From Membranipora membranacea (lineage: Eukaryota > Bryozoa > Gymnolaemata > Cheilostomatida > Membraniporidae): a stretch of DNA of 60,000 bases. Of this stretch, positions 1-14,100 are shown one piece after another; position 1 is the stretch's first letter; the number at the start of each line of letters is the position of its first letter. The notes beneath the pieces are model-generated. The model made no database searches, was not told where the DNA came from, and saw only the letters and a list, made by a program, of their open reading frames with translations. The stretch spans positions 22,928,062 to 22,988,061 of the forward strand of contig OU612074.1 in the NCBI GenBank assembly GCA_914767715.1. Reading direction: 5' to 3'. The position numbers were made by a program, and so were the translations under genes.

Positions 1-2108
1 ATGAGATCTTGGATGGTAGAATGAAATTTCTATAGTCTAGCCACAGTACCAGAAATCAGGACTAAGACGACGACTCAGGGGATAGGACCATATACAGGAA
101 GTAATACTTGTACATATTCTTCAGCTCAGAAGGTAAGCTCAATACTCCTGATCTTGATCATTAATTCTTAGAGGCAAGAGAGCAGACAAACTTACCCCTG
201 AGGTTGATATTGACTGTAGGTTAATTTGGCTAGTCAGGGGTAACCTCAAATTGTTTGCTAGTTGATGTAGGAGACTATATAAACTGAAGAGGGAAAGTGA
301 ATGTTAGCTGTCTCTGCCGTTACAATTTCGAGCATATGGGAAATGTCAAAATATTCATTCTGCAATTTTTTATCTTCTCTTGGGTTGCTAGTTTACATAA
401 ATTTTGACTGATTTTGCAACACGTACTAGGTACAACATATCCTGAGAAAATTGTCATATCTTCAACTCCTATTACAGTGTCAAACCATCCCAACCGACCC
501 AGCCTGAAAGTTGATTAAAATATCAGATATCTTATCACACGCAACATCTTGAAGCGTGGCCGGCGGGATTTGTGTGCATTGTCTGCGCAGGTTGCTCTAT
601 GTTTGCCGGCAGCTTTGAACACACCTGGGGGCAACCAAACCCCAGTAGTTGATGGACTAAAGTGGAATTCCAACCATCAAGCTTCACCATTTGCATGCTC
701 AAAGATCTAACTAACAGGGCCACCTCGTACTTTAAGCCTTAGCCTAGCTGATTAAACAGAGGAATAGCGCCAATGTTTTCAATACACATGATGGGTTAAA
801 AATGCACACATTGATGTATAACCCTGACTCAGGAACCTTTGGGTTCAACATTAAAACATTAGTAGTTGGTTTGATATGGGAGGCTGTTTTTCCTGAATTC
901 TTGTTTCCTTTAATGAAAACATCAGCCTTTCTATGTGTAAGCCTAAGCTGTGACTCGAGTGATACGAGCAGAGGAAAGGGAGTTCATTGTAATCAGTGCT
1001 GGCATGGAAACATGATAAAGCGATTATTAGATTATAATATTAGGCTATAAAGAAGGCAAAAAGAAAAACATGATCATTGTATATTCTGCACTTAACTAAC
1101 TTATAAAAGTCAATTAGCTATTATTTAAAGAACCTTAAACTGCATTAACTATTTGATTTAATTGATATCGGTAAGTCCCAAAATCACGGCTAAATGATTA
1201 ATGAATGGTTGAGTGTTTTACTGTTTATTTCGATTATATTTCGGCATGTTGTGCTAAATTTCCATCAATTCCAACAGCATAAAGTAAAAGGATTTTGAAA
1301 TATAAGGGTCTTGGGTTGGCTAAATCGTCGCATTTATTCTTCTCGGCAACCTGGATCAATCAAAGCCAAAAATACACCAGCCCTGCTTATATAGTCAATC
1401 ATAATATAACATCCCATTAGGTAAAACCCAGGAAGGCAGGGGGCGGGCATTGAGCAAACAGGACTATGACTGATAAGTGCAAGGGATAAGTGCATTCTCA
1501 CGTTGATAATCTCTTGATTAATTTAGGAAGTTGATAGACTAGTGATTTATTGTAGGGTGGAAGGGGTCCATGCACTTTCTCCAGTCAAAGGCGTACCAAA
1601 TAACAACCTGCAATCAAAGAGATTATCCTGCCGTATTCAAACCTCACATCAAAGTTGTTGTGCTAATTGATTATTTTATGATATGCTTTTCCTCATTGAA
1701 TACTGATCATTACTGATCTTTGTCAGTTGCCATAATAATAATACTATACCATTGTCATTTTGATTTGTTATGCTTGTGACAAGAGACAGGAAGTTTATTT
1801 AGCGTTGAAAGTTTTGTTTTATAAACCTGGCTATGTCCCGGCTAGATTAGCTAGTACTGGTAATTTAAGCGGGTGTGCTTGGGATATACAACTTAAATCT
1901 AAATGTAACCGATGATGCATTTCAACCTATACATGGTCATAGTGACATCAGTAGGTGCTGTTCAATTGGTATCATCTCTATTCTTCATTTAAATTTAAAA
2001 GGGTGACGATAATACCTTTTTTGTAAATAAAAGATAAAAAGATATCATCAATTAGAAAAAGAGTATTTTTATATCGGCTTATGTTTTCTCTATGTTGTAG
2101 ACTATTCA
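1..2108. other. Upstream flank, no gene recognised
   Basis: This stretch is AT-rich, and the only open frames are short (under about 85 codons) and show no protein family I recognise. It lies upstream of the first coding exon of the polycystin-1-like gene. It should therefore contain that gene's promoter and 5' UTR, but I cannot point to a convincing core promoter. A TATA-like string near 275-281 is too far from the start codon to assign. Confidence 0.5.
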
Positions 2109-2184
2109 ATGGATATGAAAAACCAGCGAGCGGGAATCGGTGTTCAGCACATTGTTTTAATAGCCGGCATCCTTCTGGTATTTG
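2109..2184 (+). CDS. Exon 1: signal peptide
   Basis: The exon starts at ATG 2109 with a second ATG two codons later. It encodes a short basic N-terminus (KNQR) and then a hydrophobic stretch ending LIAGILLVF, as expected for a secretory signal sequence. The donor is GTAAGT at 2185 and the exon ends in phase 1. This start is chosen because it is the first in-frame ATG giving a signal peptide and because its phase fits the next three exons. An even earlier 5' exon cannot be excluded. Confidence 0.75.
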
Positions 2185-5100
2185 GTAAGTATAGTGATAT
2201 TCTCTAACCAGACAGTGTTATGGTATTACACAAAAATCAGTCAGCCTGTGAAGTTTGCCTGCTTCATCGTGAAGTTCACTGACTGTCCGTCTTCAAAGTC
2301 GGGTTTTAGTTAAATAAAAGTTACAATGGATTTTCCATTAAGATGGTGCGGTATACATATTGTGCACAAATGTCAATACATAGATACAGAAGATGTAATT
2401 TTACGCTTAGTATATAAACACAGTTTTAAATTTCCTTTAGCCCTCATTCTACATGAGTTACTGAATCTATCATAATTTTCAAGCTTAAAATTTACTGAAA
2501 ACCGTTGACTCAAAAACTATTGTTGTTCTATAAATCATAATTTATTAATGGTTGGAGACTAAGTTTATTCCCAATTGTTACCTGATGTTAATCATTTGTA
2601 AGGTATACTGCACATCAACACATTTATTAGGCCGGCATTATTTTCACTGAATGTGATATTATTGTGTTTTTTTCATTGCGTAACATTCCACATTCATTGG
2701 TTAATAAAATCTCACATATGTATATGTGGCTACTGTTGCCTGTAAATAGCCATTGAATAGCATTAATATTTAATTGGAACAATATAATTTTCACCATGAA
2801 CATGGCCTTTGGTCTTTCAAAGGGACTTTTGATTATTTGTGAAGCATGGGACGCTGCTGTAATAATATCAAGAATCAAGTCAACCTGATAAAAAGGATAT
2901 TTTTCATTTCCACCGCAATATTCTTGTATCAATATAGCAATATAAGCCCGAAATGGCTTCGGTACTTAAGAAACATAAGAATCATTATTTTATTATTTAT
3001 GGTTGGAGACTAAGTTTTGTCACAGCATCATATTGTAACATGGCTGATGAGATACACCGCTCAATTCAACCAATCTCAAATGCAAGAATTTGAAATCTGT
3101 TTAATATTTATACACTTAACGTGATATATCGCTTTTTAAAACTTTTTAATATTGTATTGGTGATCATGTCTAATAGTTATTTTCACAGTTGAAACCTCCC
3201 AAATATTTGACGTTGAGTCGCAGTGACCTCTGGAAGTTTATTTTGGGGCAAAAAGTGCTCTTTTTAAATTGAGCCCTCTGTGCCTTGTATTTGAGGTAAT
3301 TGACTAGTTTATGCTTTCACCATGTAGAGGAGGCATGGCACTAACTGGAGGAGTGACATTTTAGTGAAAATTTATGATTTTAGGCCTCTTGTCTTCTAGA
3401 ATTGATTTTTGCAATAGTAAAAGGGCCATTTCTGATCCCTCATTACATACAACCCCAATAATGCAGAAACTAAAATTTTCACTTTATTCTACCATTTAGG
3501 TCTTTTACTGTCACTTCCATAAATAATCTTACCAGCTTACCGATCCTGGTTGTCACAATTGTAACAGATAATAACCCAAATTTTAACTAATTTAGGTCAA
3601 AACTTTCCAGCCAAAATTGAGAAATTCAGAAAGATATCAGTCAAATTTGTTGTCAGCATGATGAACAGTAGGAGATTGTCTAAGTTTTGATCGAAGCGAT
3701 TGTTGATTATAGCGTTACATCTTGAGATATTCGGATTTTTGTGGCTAATACAGCTTTATTTGGTCCAAAACATGCACTCCTCTCCAGCCAAAAAGCTGAA
3801 AATAGATTAGATAACATGTTTGTTATACACACCAGCTTCCATTAAACTAGAGAGTATTTCCGAGGTTTTGATCGTGGCGTTTGATGATAAATTCAACAGT
3901 AGAGAAGTTATGAGCATAAACATTTCTCTTTCGATGCTAAACAATCACCCAAAGACGGTGATCCATTGTTGCACACAGTGTGCTTTGCATGTAATACTGC
4001 ATAGATTTTCATCTCACTTTTGCATAACGTAATTTACTGCATCATTTTGCCCATCGCTGCCTATATGTTTTCAATGTATTTTAGTTAATGAACAATTTAT
4101 CAAGATAGATACATGCGGTTTAAAAATTTTGCGATATAAAACACAAGTCAGACTAACTGGCAACATGTCAGTGAAAGAATTTTTGAGATCGGACAAGTAG
4201 TTCCTGAGAAACTGAAAAGGCGATATATCACGTTAAGTGTGTGTAATATCTGGGGATTTTCTTTGTATGATAATCTTTGCCATCATATTTTTTTTGGGTT
4301 AATCAATAGTGGTTAGCCTGCTTTCCATCCTTGTCCATGCCTGTCAATGGTTTGAGATGAAAATCTTTGGATGGGAGATATCAGCCAGAATTGCATGTAC
4401 TAATGGCAGCAGTCAAGGATGGATGTGAATGGGATATATTTTGGGATGAATATTTGTACACCTTAATGAGCAATTGGGATCGTCGAAACAAAATAAGTAA
4501 ATGTCCTCGGCAAAACCGTAAAATTAATAATAAACCTAGACATGACACTGAATCGAGCATTATCATTGATGCATTACATTGTGGGCGACGTAACGACATT
4601 GGAAGATGTAATAGCATTGGTGTTACCATTGCCTTGCAGCTCAGCGCAGCTGCCAGGTTTTTTATTGCTAACTCGATCAATTTTGAGCGGATCTTGAGTT
4701 TGAAAATTACAATAGATTTAACAGCTTGTCGAGAACATTCTGAAACAAATTTGAGGCAAAGAACTATTTTGAAGAAGAAGAAACATCAAGTTGGTAACAA
4801 GATAATTTGTAAAGCAGTTTTCAAATTCAAAATCCGATCAAAGTTGATTGAGTTGAATTGTGGCTCACTACTCCTTCTAATGTTGTTACGTCACCCACAA
4901 TTAAGTGCTTCACTTCTGCTGTATGTAGTGTCTTGTCTAGATTTATTGTTAAGCCTATGGGCAAAACATAATTGGCGAGTTGTGGTTGGCGAAACTTTGC
5001 ATTAGAAAAATATACATTGGCGATTTGTCTGCCAACCCTCATTTGTAAAATATAGCCATTTGGCTATCCGATTTCTGAGTAATAAGAGGCCACACTAGAG

Positions 5101-8100
5101 TTCAACCTGATTTGTCTACACCTGCAGTCTTTACTGATAAAATGATGCACGTAAAGGCGCATGTAAAGGCACATTTTCGTTTGAGTTGAAACCGCCTTTT
5201 ATAATGACTAAGTTATGTCTTCTTTCAGTTTTGCAGTTACAACTTTGCTGTGGTTTTACAGCCATTTGCTTATAAATATAGCTTGCAGTGAAATAATATA
5301 ATATAAGAGGTGAACAAACACGAATGAATCACCATGAGCACCAGGTTAATAGATGAAAGTCAAACACCACAACCGTCAGGTATCAATGTCATGTATCAGA
5401 ACGAGATGTGATTCTTTGTGGTGACTTTCCTACATGATACTAGCTAGCAAGGTGTCATCAACAAAAGATGATTTTTAAATTGATCAAGTAACCTTGACAG
5501 TTTGCCATAAACCAGTCGACTTTCAAATGCTCATGTCCACATAAGTATCACTGCAGACAACTGCTTTAATTGTCATCTGTGTTTTTTTCTTTAGCATCAG
5601 ATCTAGCATCAGCTTCAACAACAGCAACCACTGGGACAACAACTTCAGCTGGGCCAACGACCACTTCTGGTGAGGAAACTAAAAATTCTGTCAGATTTGT
5701 TTGTAGTAGAAGTGCAGCATAAAGGCGACCCAAAGAGCAATGCATATTATGGTCAGATAGTAAGGCCTACTTATAGTGAAGTTATATCATCATCATTGAA
5801 CTCTAACGACGTCATATGATCTTCAGATTTATCTCGACCTAGCTCCAAATTTTCTTTACACACTATTTGGAATAACTTTCATAGTAGGGACAGGGTAGAC
5901 AGGTGTAATGGTGCATGGATATTGCAGATATCAATGGTATTAATTAGGCTCTGATCCTATCCATTGTCTATGTACCTTGCGGCCGCTTCTTGGCCTAATG
6001 GCTCAAGTCAAAGTGTCACTGCAAATGGGCGATTAGTGACTGTTTCAGTTTCTGGCAGCTTGCTGCACACTCATGATTAGGAGGTCCACCATAGCCTCAA
6101 CTCTAGGGTGCATTCTATTTTTGTAGGATGTATCACACTCTCAGTTCAAGGACATCGGGCATCTTGCGTCCCTCTTTAGGGGCAGCCCACCCTCTGTTTT
6201 GTCATAAACAGGGCTGCCCTTTTATCAACAAATATTGACAAAATAAATGCAACCTTTTGCTCGAAAAAGAGATTTTTGAGAGTGATAATTATAAGTTGTC
6301 TTCTTTTTGTCAAAGTAAAGACAATCCTTAAACTTTCTTATACCAGAATATTCTTAATTGACAACTCTCACACACCTAGTCTTTGCACTTTGCAGGATGT
6401 GCTTGGATTTTTCCTCTCATTACATCTACATTAACCATACTTCATATAGCCTAAGGGTCCAATAATACACATTGTATGACCTTTTGTCAATATCATGAAT
6501 GACCGCCCTTATTTAAAACGAAAAAAATTCTGACCAAAATTTTCTTTACTACTTGGCAGTGAATATCTCTGCTCATGGGTATTGCCCAAATATGAGGCTA
6601 CTTTTCCAAGAGTCTGAAAACTCTCATACCTGGAGCCATATAGTAGGTATCATGAATAGAAATCAATAGATATTGCAGTTTTAGTGCTCCCCTTTATAAC
6701 TTATAATATCCAAGAGCAGACAGATCCAGCAAAGTCCTGCATTGTCCTCTGACTTTCCCCCCAGGGGGCCGTCGGGTGGCGGGTGAAAGTCTCGGGGAAT
6801 CAGACTATCATACTTCGATTAGCTGGGGGATGAAAGCTTTCACAGTTTCAGTCAGTTGCATGCAGCTTGCTAGTGCACTGATCTTTCTGATACAGTGTCT
6901 TGAGAAAATAAAAACCAACCTAAACAATGTGGGCAAAATAGGCATAACAGTGATATCGCTATTGGAAATGTGAAGCTGGCAACTGGCCAATCAGCTACGT
7001 GGAAATCATTTCTGACTAAAGCAAACTCATTAGAAGTAGACTTTCTTTTATTCGACAATCATAGAAAATTTGTCAAGCTTAGACAGTAACATGACTGTTG
7101 ATCGGCTACATTGCTCGTTGTGATGTGAGAATTCCCTATAAAGACGAAATCTTCCTATGTCTACTATGTGTGAAATTGTTGCAATTGATCATTTCTGGTT
7201 AATTTGAATCCTGTAAATCCGAAATTCCTGTTAATTCAAAAACCTGAGTCACTGAGTGAGGTCAGAGCTCAGCCAATGGTTATTACACCCTGTAAATTCA
7301 AAAAAGTTGTATTTGTAAATCAAAGTTGTCTTTTCGGACCGAGGAAGAAAGTAACTCCATATTCAGAGGGCTTTCGAAATGTTCATATCCACATCACTGC
7401 AGACAACTGCTTTAATTATCATCTATGTGTTTTTCCTGTAGCCACAGTGCCAGCATCAGCTTTGTCCACAACAACCACAACATCAGCTGAGACAACAACA
7501 TCAGCTGGGACCACCACAGCGCAGCCCAGCACAACACAAAGTAAGAATACCAAATGTATTATCTTTTTCGAATCCAGGAGCTCTGAGCTCCCCCTTGAAC
7601 CTTCTTTACAGGGAGGACAACTGGCAACTCAAGCAATCTACATAATATTAATTTATATTAAAAGCTCACTGGAAAAGTAGGACACTGCACTGATACTGCA
7701 ATTTGGTTGCTCAGATGTTTCATTAATCAGACGAAAAATTTTTTCCAATTTATTTCTAGTAGAAGTAGAAGTAATGATGAAAAAGTTATATGTAACATTT
7801 GACAAATTTTTTTTTTTTTAGCTTTTATTGCATTTAATTAAAAAATATAAATGGTCATAAAAGGCAAAGGGACAACCAGATAGCCAGTCAAAGGCTAGTG
7901 TGAAGGCTGCCCAGCTCAAGTTTTCCTCCCCTACCGCACGACCCAACCGAAAAGGCGTGGAAGCATGCCAAACCGGAGCCAGCCTAGGCCGCCGCCCACA
8001 GCCGTCCAGCAAGACCTGCCACGGCAACAGGCAGAGAAGCGGCCTCCCATTCCAATAGCTACCTGTTGTATAGTTCTATACCACTACACAACAAGGACTT

Positions 8101-11100
8101 TCCACCTCTATTGTTGTTGGTTTTAATTGGTTTGAGTTTAGTTGATCGCGTATGAGATTTGTGAGATTTTGAAAATTCATCTAGTTTTTCAGGACTATAA
8201 GTTTTTAACTGCAATTTTAGTATAGAATATTTGAATAGCATATCGATCGGCAAAATTTTCAATTTTTTAAAATACGTTGTGACATGAAAATTTGGTTTAA
8301 TTTTGAGTATTACCCGTAGGCTTGCTTTTTGAATGATCTAGTGTGAATGATCTAGTGGGAAGCATGCCAAGCCGGAGCCGGCCTAGGCCGCCGCCCACAG
8401 CCGTCCAGCAAGACCTGCCATGGCAACAGGCAGAGAAGCGGCCTCCCATTCCAATAGGTACCTGTTGTATAGTTCTTACCACTACAAAACAAGGACTTTC
8501 CACCTCTATTGTTGTTGGTTTTAATTGGTTTGAGTTTAGTTGATCGCGTATGATAATTGTGAGATTTTGAAAATTTATCTAGTTTTTCAGGACTATAAGT
8601 TTTTAAAAGCAATTTTAGTATAGAATATTTGAATAGCCTATCGATCGGCATAATTTTCAATTTTTTAAAATACGTTGTGACATCAAAATTTGGTTTAATT
8701 TTGAGTATGACCCTTAGGCTTGCTTTTTGAATGATTAAAACACAATTTATATCTATTTTGTTTCCATGCCCCCAAAACTCTAGACCATATAATAAATGAG
8801 GATAAAAGAATGTATAATATATGTCAATAAGAGTTTTTTGGTCTAGGTAAGGAGCTATGGCACGCATCATGAACAAACATAAATTCAGTTTTCTAACAAG
8901 TTCAGCTATGTGTTTGGAGAATGAGATATTGCTGTCTAAATTTATTCCAAATTTTATAATCGGTTTTATTTGAAAAGGAATGTTGTTTAAATTGAGGGAA
9001 AAATCATGAACATCAAGTTTTTTGTTTGGTGCTCTAAAAATTATCTGAATAGTTTTATCATAATTTATAATCAACTTATTTGCAAGACACCAGTTTTCTA
9101 TGTCAGTAAGTTTTTAAAAATTTTAATTTTGGATGACTCGGTGGAGAATATGTTTGTATCATCAGCAAATAAAATGTATTTCAAGCTTGGTGATGCCTTC
9201 AACAGATCATTGACAAAAATTAGAAATAGCAGAGGGCCTAAGACCGATCCTCGGGGTACACCTTTTTTTAGGGTTAAAATGAGGATTTTGCATCATTCAT
9301 TTGAACAAATTGTTTTCTGTTTGATGAACAACACTTCATGAAGTCTTTTGAATTTTCTGTAAAATTGTAAAGAGTAAGTTTTTGTATTAAAATATCATGG
9401 TCAATGGTGTCAAAAGCTTTAGAAAAGTCTAAAAATATACCCTGAGTTCATATATAAATCTTCCATCAACTTATTTATGGCACCCGTTGTATTTCTTCCT
9501 TTCCTAAAACCGAATTGGCTGTCAGTAAAAATGTGATTTGTTTCAAAAAATTCATTAATCTGTGCAGCTAAAATCTTCTCCAAAATATTGGATATGACAC
9601 TGAGTATTGAAATAGGACAGTAGTTTGAGCAATTTGTTAGTTAACCTTTTTTATGAAGTGGTTTAACACGGGCAACTTTAAGAAGGTCTGGGAAACAAGA
9701 GTTTTGAATTAATAGATTTACTAAATAAGTTAGTACTGGAGCAAGGCTATATTTGTTGTCTTTTAAAGCTTAGATGGGTATTTTGTCATACCCAGCTGAT
9801 TTTTTAATGGTAGGGCATTTTAAAATATCAATTATTTCTTGTACCCCAATTAGGTGAAAATCAAATTTTGGATGTAGGGGATTTGGATGATCAAAATACT
9901 GTCTAAAATCTGTTTTCGAAGCAGGCAGTGCCACTGACAAGTTAGTACCAATATTTGTGAAAAAGTTATTAAATATTTCTGAGATTGCTTTTGGGTCATC
10001 AATCAATTGTTGGTGGTCATCTTTAAGAGCTATACAACTAGTCTCTGTTTTTTTGTTTTGATTAAGCAGACTTTTGATAAAACGCCATTTTTCATTTTGG
10101 TTGCCCTTACATTGTGAAAACTGTAATTCAAAATAATTGCGCTTGGCTTCTTTGATACGTGATATTATGAAATTGCGGAAATTTATATAATGTTCTTGCA
10201 CACTTTTGTTAAAAGGCTGATATTTTGCTTTATCATGTAGTTCAGTGCGCTTTTTGGTCAAATGAAATAGCTCAGGTGTCATCCATTTTTTTGGAAGGCT
10301 TTTCTTGATGATTTACCGCTTTTAATTTTCAAGCTTTTACTTGAACTTTCAATAGCCTTGGTCATAGTGTTTTGAAATTTATTAAAAGCTAGATATGACA
10401 AAACTCATTTCAAAAACCTGGATTACTCTTAGCCTATGAATCCTAGCAAAAAATGACAATGATATGGTGTATAGCTTGAAGCTTGGACATTCCAGCAAAG
10501 TTGGAAATCAGTCTTTAGGATAAATACAGAATGAATTATGGCCCATCAAAGGTAGGGATGTCTGCAAGAAAAATGCCATTATAACATATAGAGATAATGA
10601 GTTTTTGGCATCCAGCTGTGCACAATTTTCCCCCAGTGAATCAAAAACCGCAGGCACTATAACTATAATTGAACTGTCCCCTCTGTATATCCTTACTCTG
10701 TGATGAAACATAAGCTGGGCAATCAACGAGCGACTAAAAACCAACACACATCAGAACAATCATTATCTGTTAGCTTAGAGCAGTTGGTTGGGGGGTTTTT
10801 ATGGGATTAGGAAACCATTTCCAAAGAAACGGAAGAACTTTGCTCAAAAAAATACCAATTGATTGCCCTTCAAACTAACTAAGAGATACCCGTGAAGAAA
10901 AGAGAGGTTTCATGATTCTTCTTGATAGGTAGGCTAGCCCATTCACAGACAACATTTTGCACCTCATTGATACCTGTCAACCCTCCCGGTTTAGCTGGGA
11001 GTCTCCCTGTATATATACTCCTTGTTAATGATGGCAAATTGTCAGATTTTGGCGGGAGAGCTGAAAATTTGAGACGAGACCGAGATCGATGCCAATAAAA

Positions 11101-14100
11101 TTGAAAATTGCCACATTATTGGCATCGGCCATGGTTTTTTGAGGTTTTTGTTTAAAAGACCCAAAAACCGTGTCATAAACCATGACAAAAACAGTTTTTA
11201 TGATGAACAAGTCTCAAGATTTATCAAGAGTGTCTGTCTCGATGAGACGAGGCAGTGTCTCGATGGGAAAAGTCTCTTGGGACCGAGACTTTGCCATCAC
11301 TACTACCTGGGGCAAAAAGACCCCTGTATTCTCCCAGTTTGCCAACAATCCATGTAAAAAATAGTTTTGTTCTTAGGATACAAAGCAGACATCCTTCTAA
11401 TAAGAGGTCCTGTTGAAATGAGACAGATTTGATTTTGAAGAGTTTCCTTCCCATGACAACCCCTCATCCCGAGTGAATAAAATAAAATAATCAACTCAAA
11501 AATCTGCCCTTGAAATGCCCTCTCCAACCATCTGACACACTGTTTGTGCAAACAATTTCTGCACATATGGACAGGTTTTAAGCAGGGATAAAACCCTGCC
11601 TCCTTCACCCCTGCCTGTGAAGAATCTTAGAGGGTTGGCCTCAGTTTTTTCATTCAAATTATTGATGTTGCAAATTAACCTTCCCTGGTCCCTTGCACTT
11701 CTCCCACCCCTAATGCCACCCACCCATGCTTGAGATTGGGGTCCCTCTGCATTTTGCAGTTCTAGTATAATGTGACTGTAAAGATAAAATGCATCATGTT
11801 GTATTTGCAGGCAATGTATCATGTAACGGTGGAGAGTTTTCTGGGTATAATGGAACGCTGTCATCACCCAATTACCCTAACAACTATCTCAACAATATCT
11901 CCTGTGAATACAACTTAAATGTACCATCCAACATGTATGCAGTGCTTCATTTTACATCATTCCAGACAGAGAGCTGTTGCGACCATCTGTTTGTAAGTAT
12001 TTGATGAGCCAAAATGCATTAATCTATTAATCTATACAGCAATGTCTGCAGTGAGAAAATATATTCTGCTCCTGATTGTCACCAAAAGCATAATTTGCCT
12101 GGAGGTGAATGAAAGTCACAAAACCAAATTGAGAAATATGCTTTATGTGTAGCACTCTTTAACCAATGTGAAGACTTTGTGTGATTACACTGTAATTGGC
12201 TTTTTACAAGCATGAAACAATATAACCATCTTGTTTCACTTTCAAAAAGGTACGACAACTATAACGTGTTCATAAAATTTATTGTGAGAGCCAATGTACA
12301 TTAAAATTCAATTTGAAACTGAATGTACACTAAAATTCATTGAAAGAGATTGTCTTTCCTTTTGCCTTCTGATTCACGCTCTAAAGTTACAATTAAAACG
12401 CGGAACTTATATGTGAAAACAATTCAATGTACTGGGACAAAACAACCTGCAAACTTTTGCCATTTCTCACTAATAGGTTATACATTTAGCTATGCGCCTG
12501 TCACATGTATATTCAATATAATTAAATCACTGTCTTACCGACAAATACTTTGTGAACTGATGCCACGTTGTCCGATAGTTTCTTCCGTTCTTAGCAGCTG
12601 TTGTACTTTGACAATACTCTCGATCGTTGTAGATTTATGATGGACAGACTGGAGAAAATATTACGCAACTAAATGGTTATTATAACGACCACACAGTATA
12701 TACACAAACTAACCAGATATATATGCTATTTGACACAGATTTAAGCGTCACTTCAAATGGCTGGAGTATGGATTGGACGTCTGGTGAGATTTAATAGGAA
12801 ATAAAAAATAAAACTCTACAATGTGTTCAGGGAATCCGATAGCTAATAGAAAAGGGGGGTGGGGGTTATGACACATACCGAGTATTATGACATCATAATC
12901 TTTGGTGTCACCTGACATATCAATTGACTTTTCGTCTTTGGAGTTGTATGTCCTCAATGTGAATCGTTGACTTAACTGTTTAATCATCGTTACATGGTAG
13001 CTATTAAAATTTCCAACAAGCAAATACAATTGATACCGTCTGTAGCTGCTAAAACTTTCTGACATGACTTATGATACACGCAGTATTCATCAGAACTAGC
13101 CTCAGAAATAATATTGGCACAATGGGCAAAACAGTGAGAAATATACTACAAAGAAATCATATCCACTTAAATCAAACTTATTAAAAGTACATGATTTGTC
13201 TCATTTGATAATTATAGAAAATTCATGAAGCTTAGACAGTAACATGAAGAAATAGAAATATCTCTTAAGGTAATGTCAAAGAGCCGAGCCGAGCTACTGA
13301 AAATGAATACCTGAACAAAAACCTGATTCGATGATGTTGTGTCATTTTAGGAAGAAATGAGGCAAAAAACGCTGTTTTTGTCAATGCAGATGGAGGAGTC
13401 AAATTAATTGCAAAAAATTTCAAAACATGTGGAATGTACACTTAGAGATTGCATTCATCATAAAATTTGATTTTCTCTGTTATATGACTAGTCTAAATTG
13501 ACTTTTTACGTCACGCCATACAACGCATTTTTTTTGTGAAGACGTGAAAATATGTGAAATTTCAAACATTAATTCACAACAGATCATTGGCTCGAATCAA
13601 AATTAATTATGACTTTCTCTTAGAGGACTCTTCAAATGTCATACACATTGACTTTCAAAAAATTAGCTTGCATATTGCAATGACAGTAGACTCTCGAATA
13701 CGGCTAATATTCTCGCCGCCTTTGCATAACGCCAAACATGCTGTCCAAATAACCATTATTGTGAACAAACAAAGTTTTTTTGTAAAGTTCTCACATACGA
13801 AGCCGCTTTCATTAACCATGATGCACACAAGAAATGCCAACATATTTTCTCATTGCATCTTCATTTTTTTTAATTTAACGCAAAAGAATGCCAAAAAACA
13901 CCTCAAAAGTCCCTAAAAAGACCTCAAAAGTCCCTAAAAATAGCTGTTTTTTGGCATTCTTTTGCGTTAAATTCAAGAAAAATGAAGATGCAATGAAAAA
14001 TTATGTTGGCATTTCTTGTGTGCACCATGGTTAATGAAAGCGGCTTCGTATGTGAGAACTTTCAAAAAAACTTTGTTTGTTCACAATAATGGTTATTTGG

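Noticed and set aside
2540-3030. Direct repeat ATGGTTGGAGACTAAGTTT at about 2548 and 2999
   Set aside because: Only ~19 bp match and the flanks differ; too little to define an element.
4367-5005. 212-codon ORF in intron 1
   Set aside because: No recognisable domain, low-complexity codon use, and it overlaps antisense ORFs of similar quality. Treated as chance, but not excluded.
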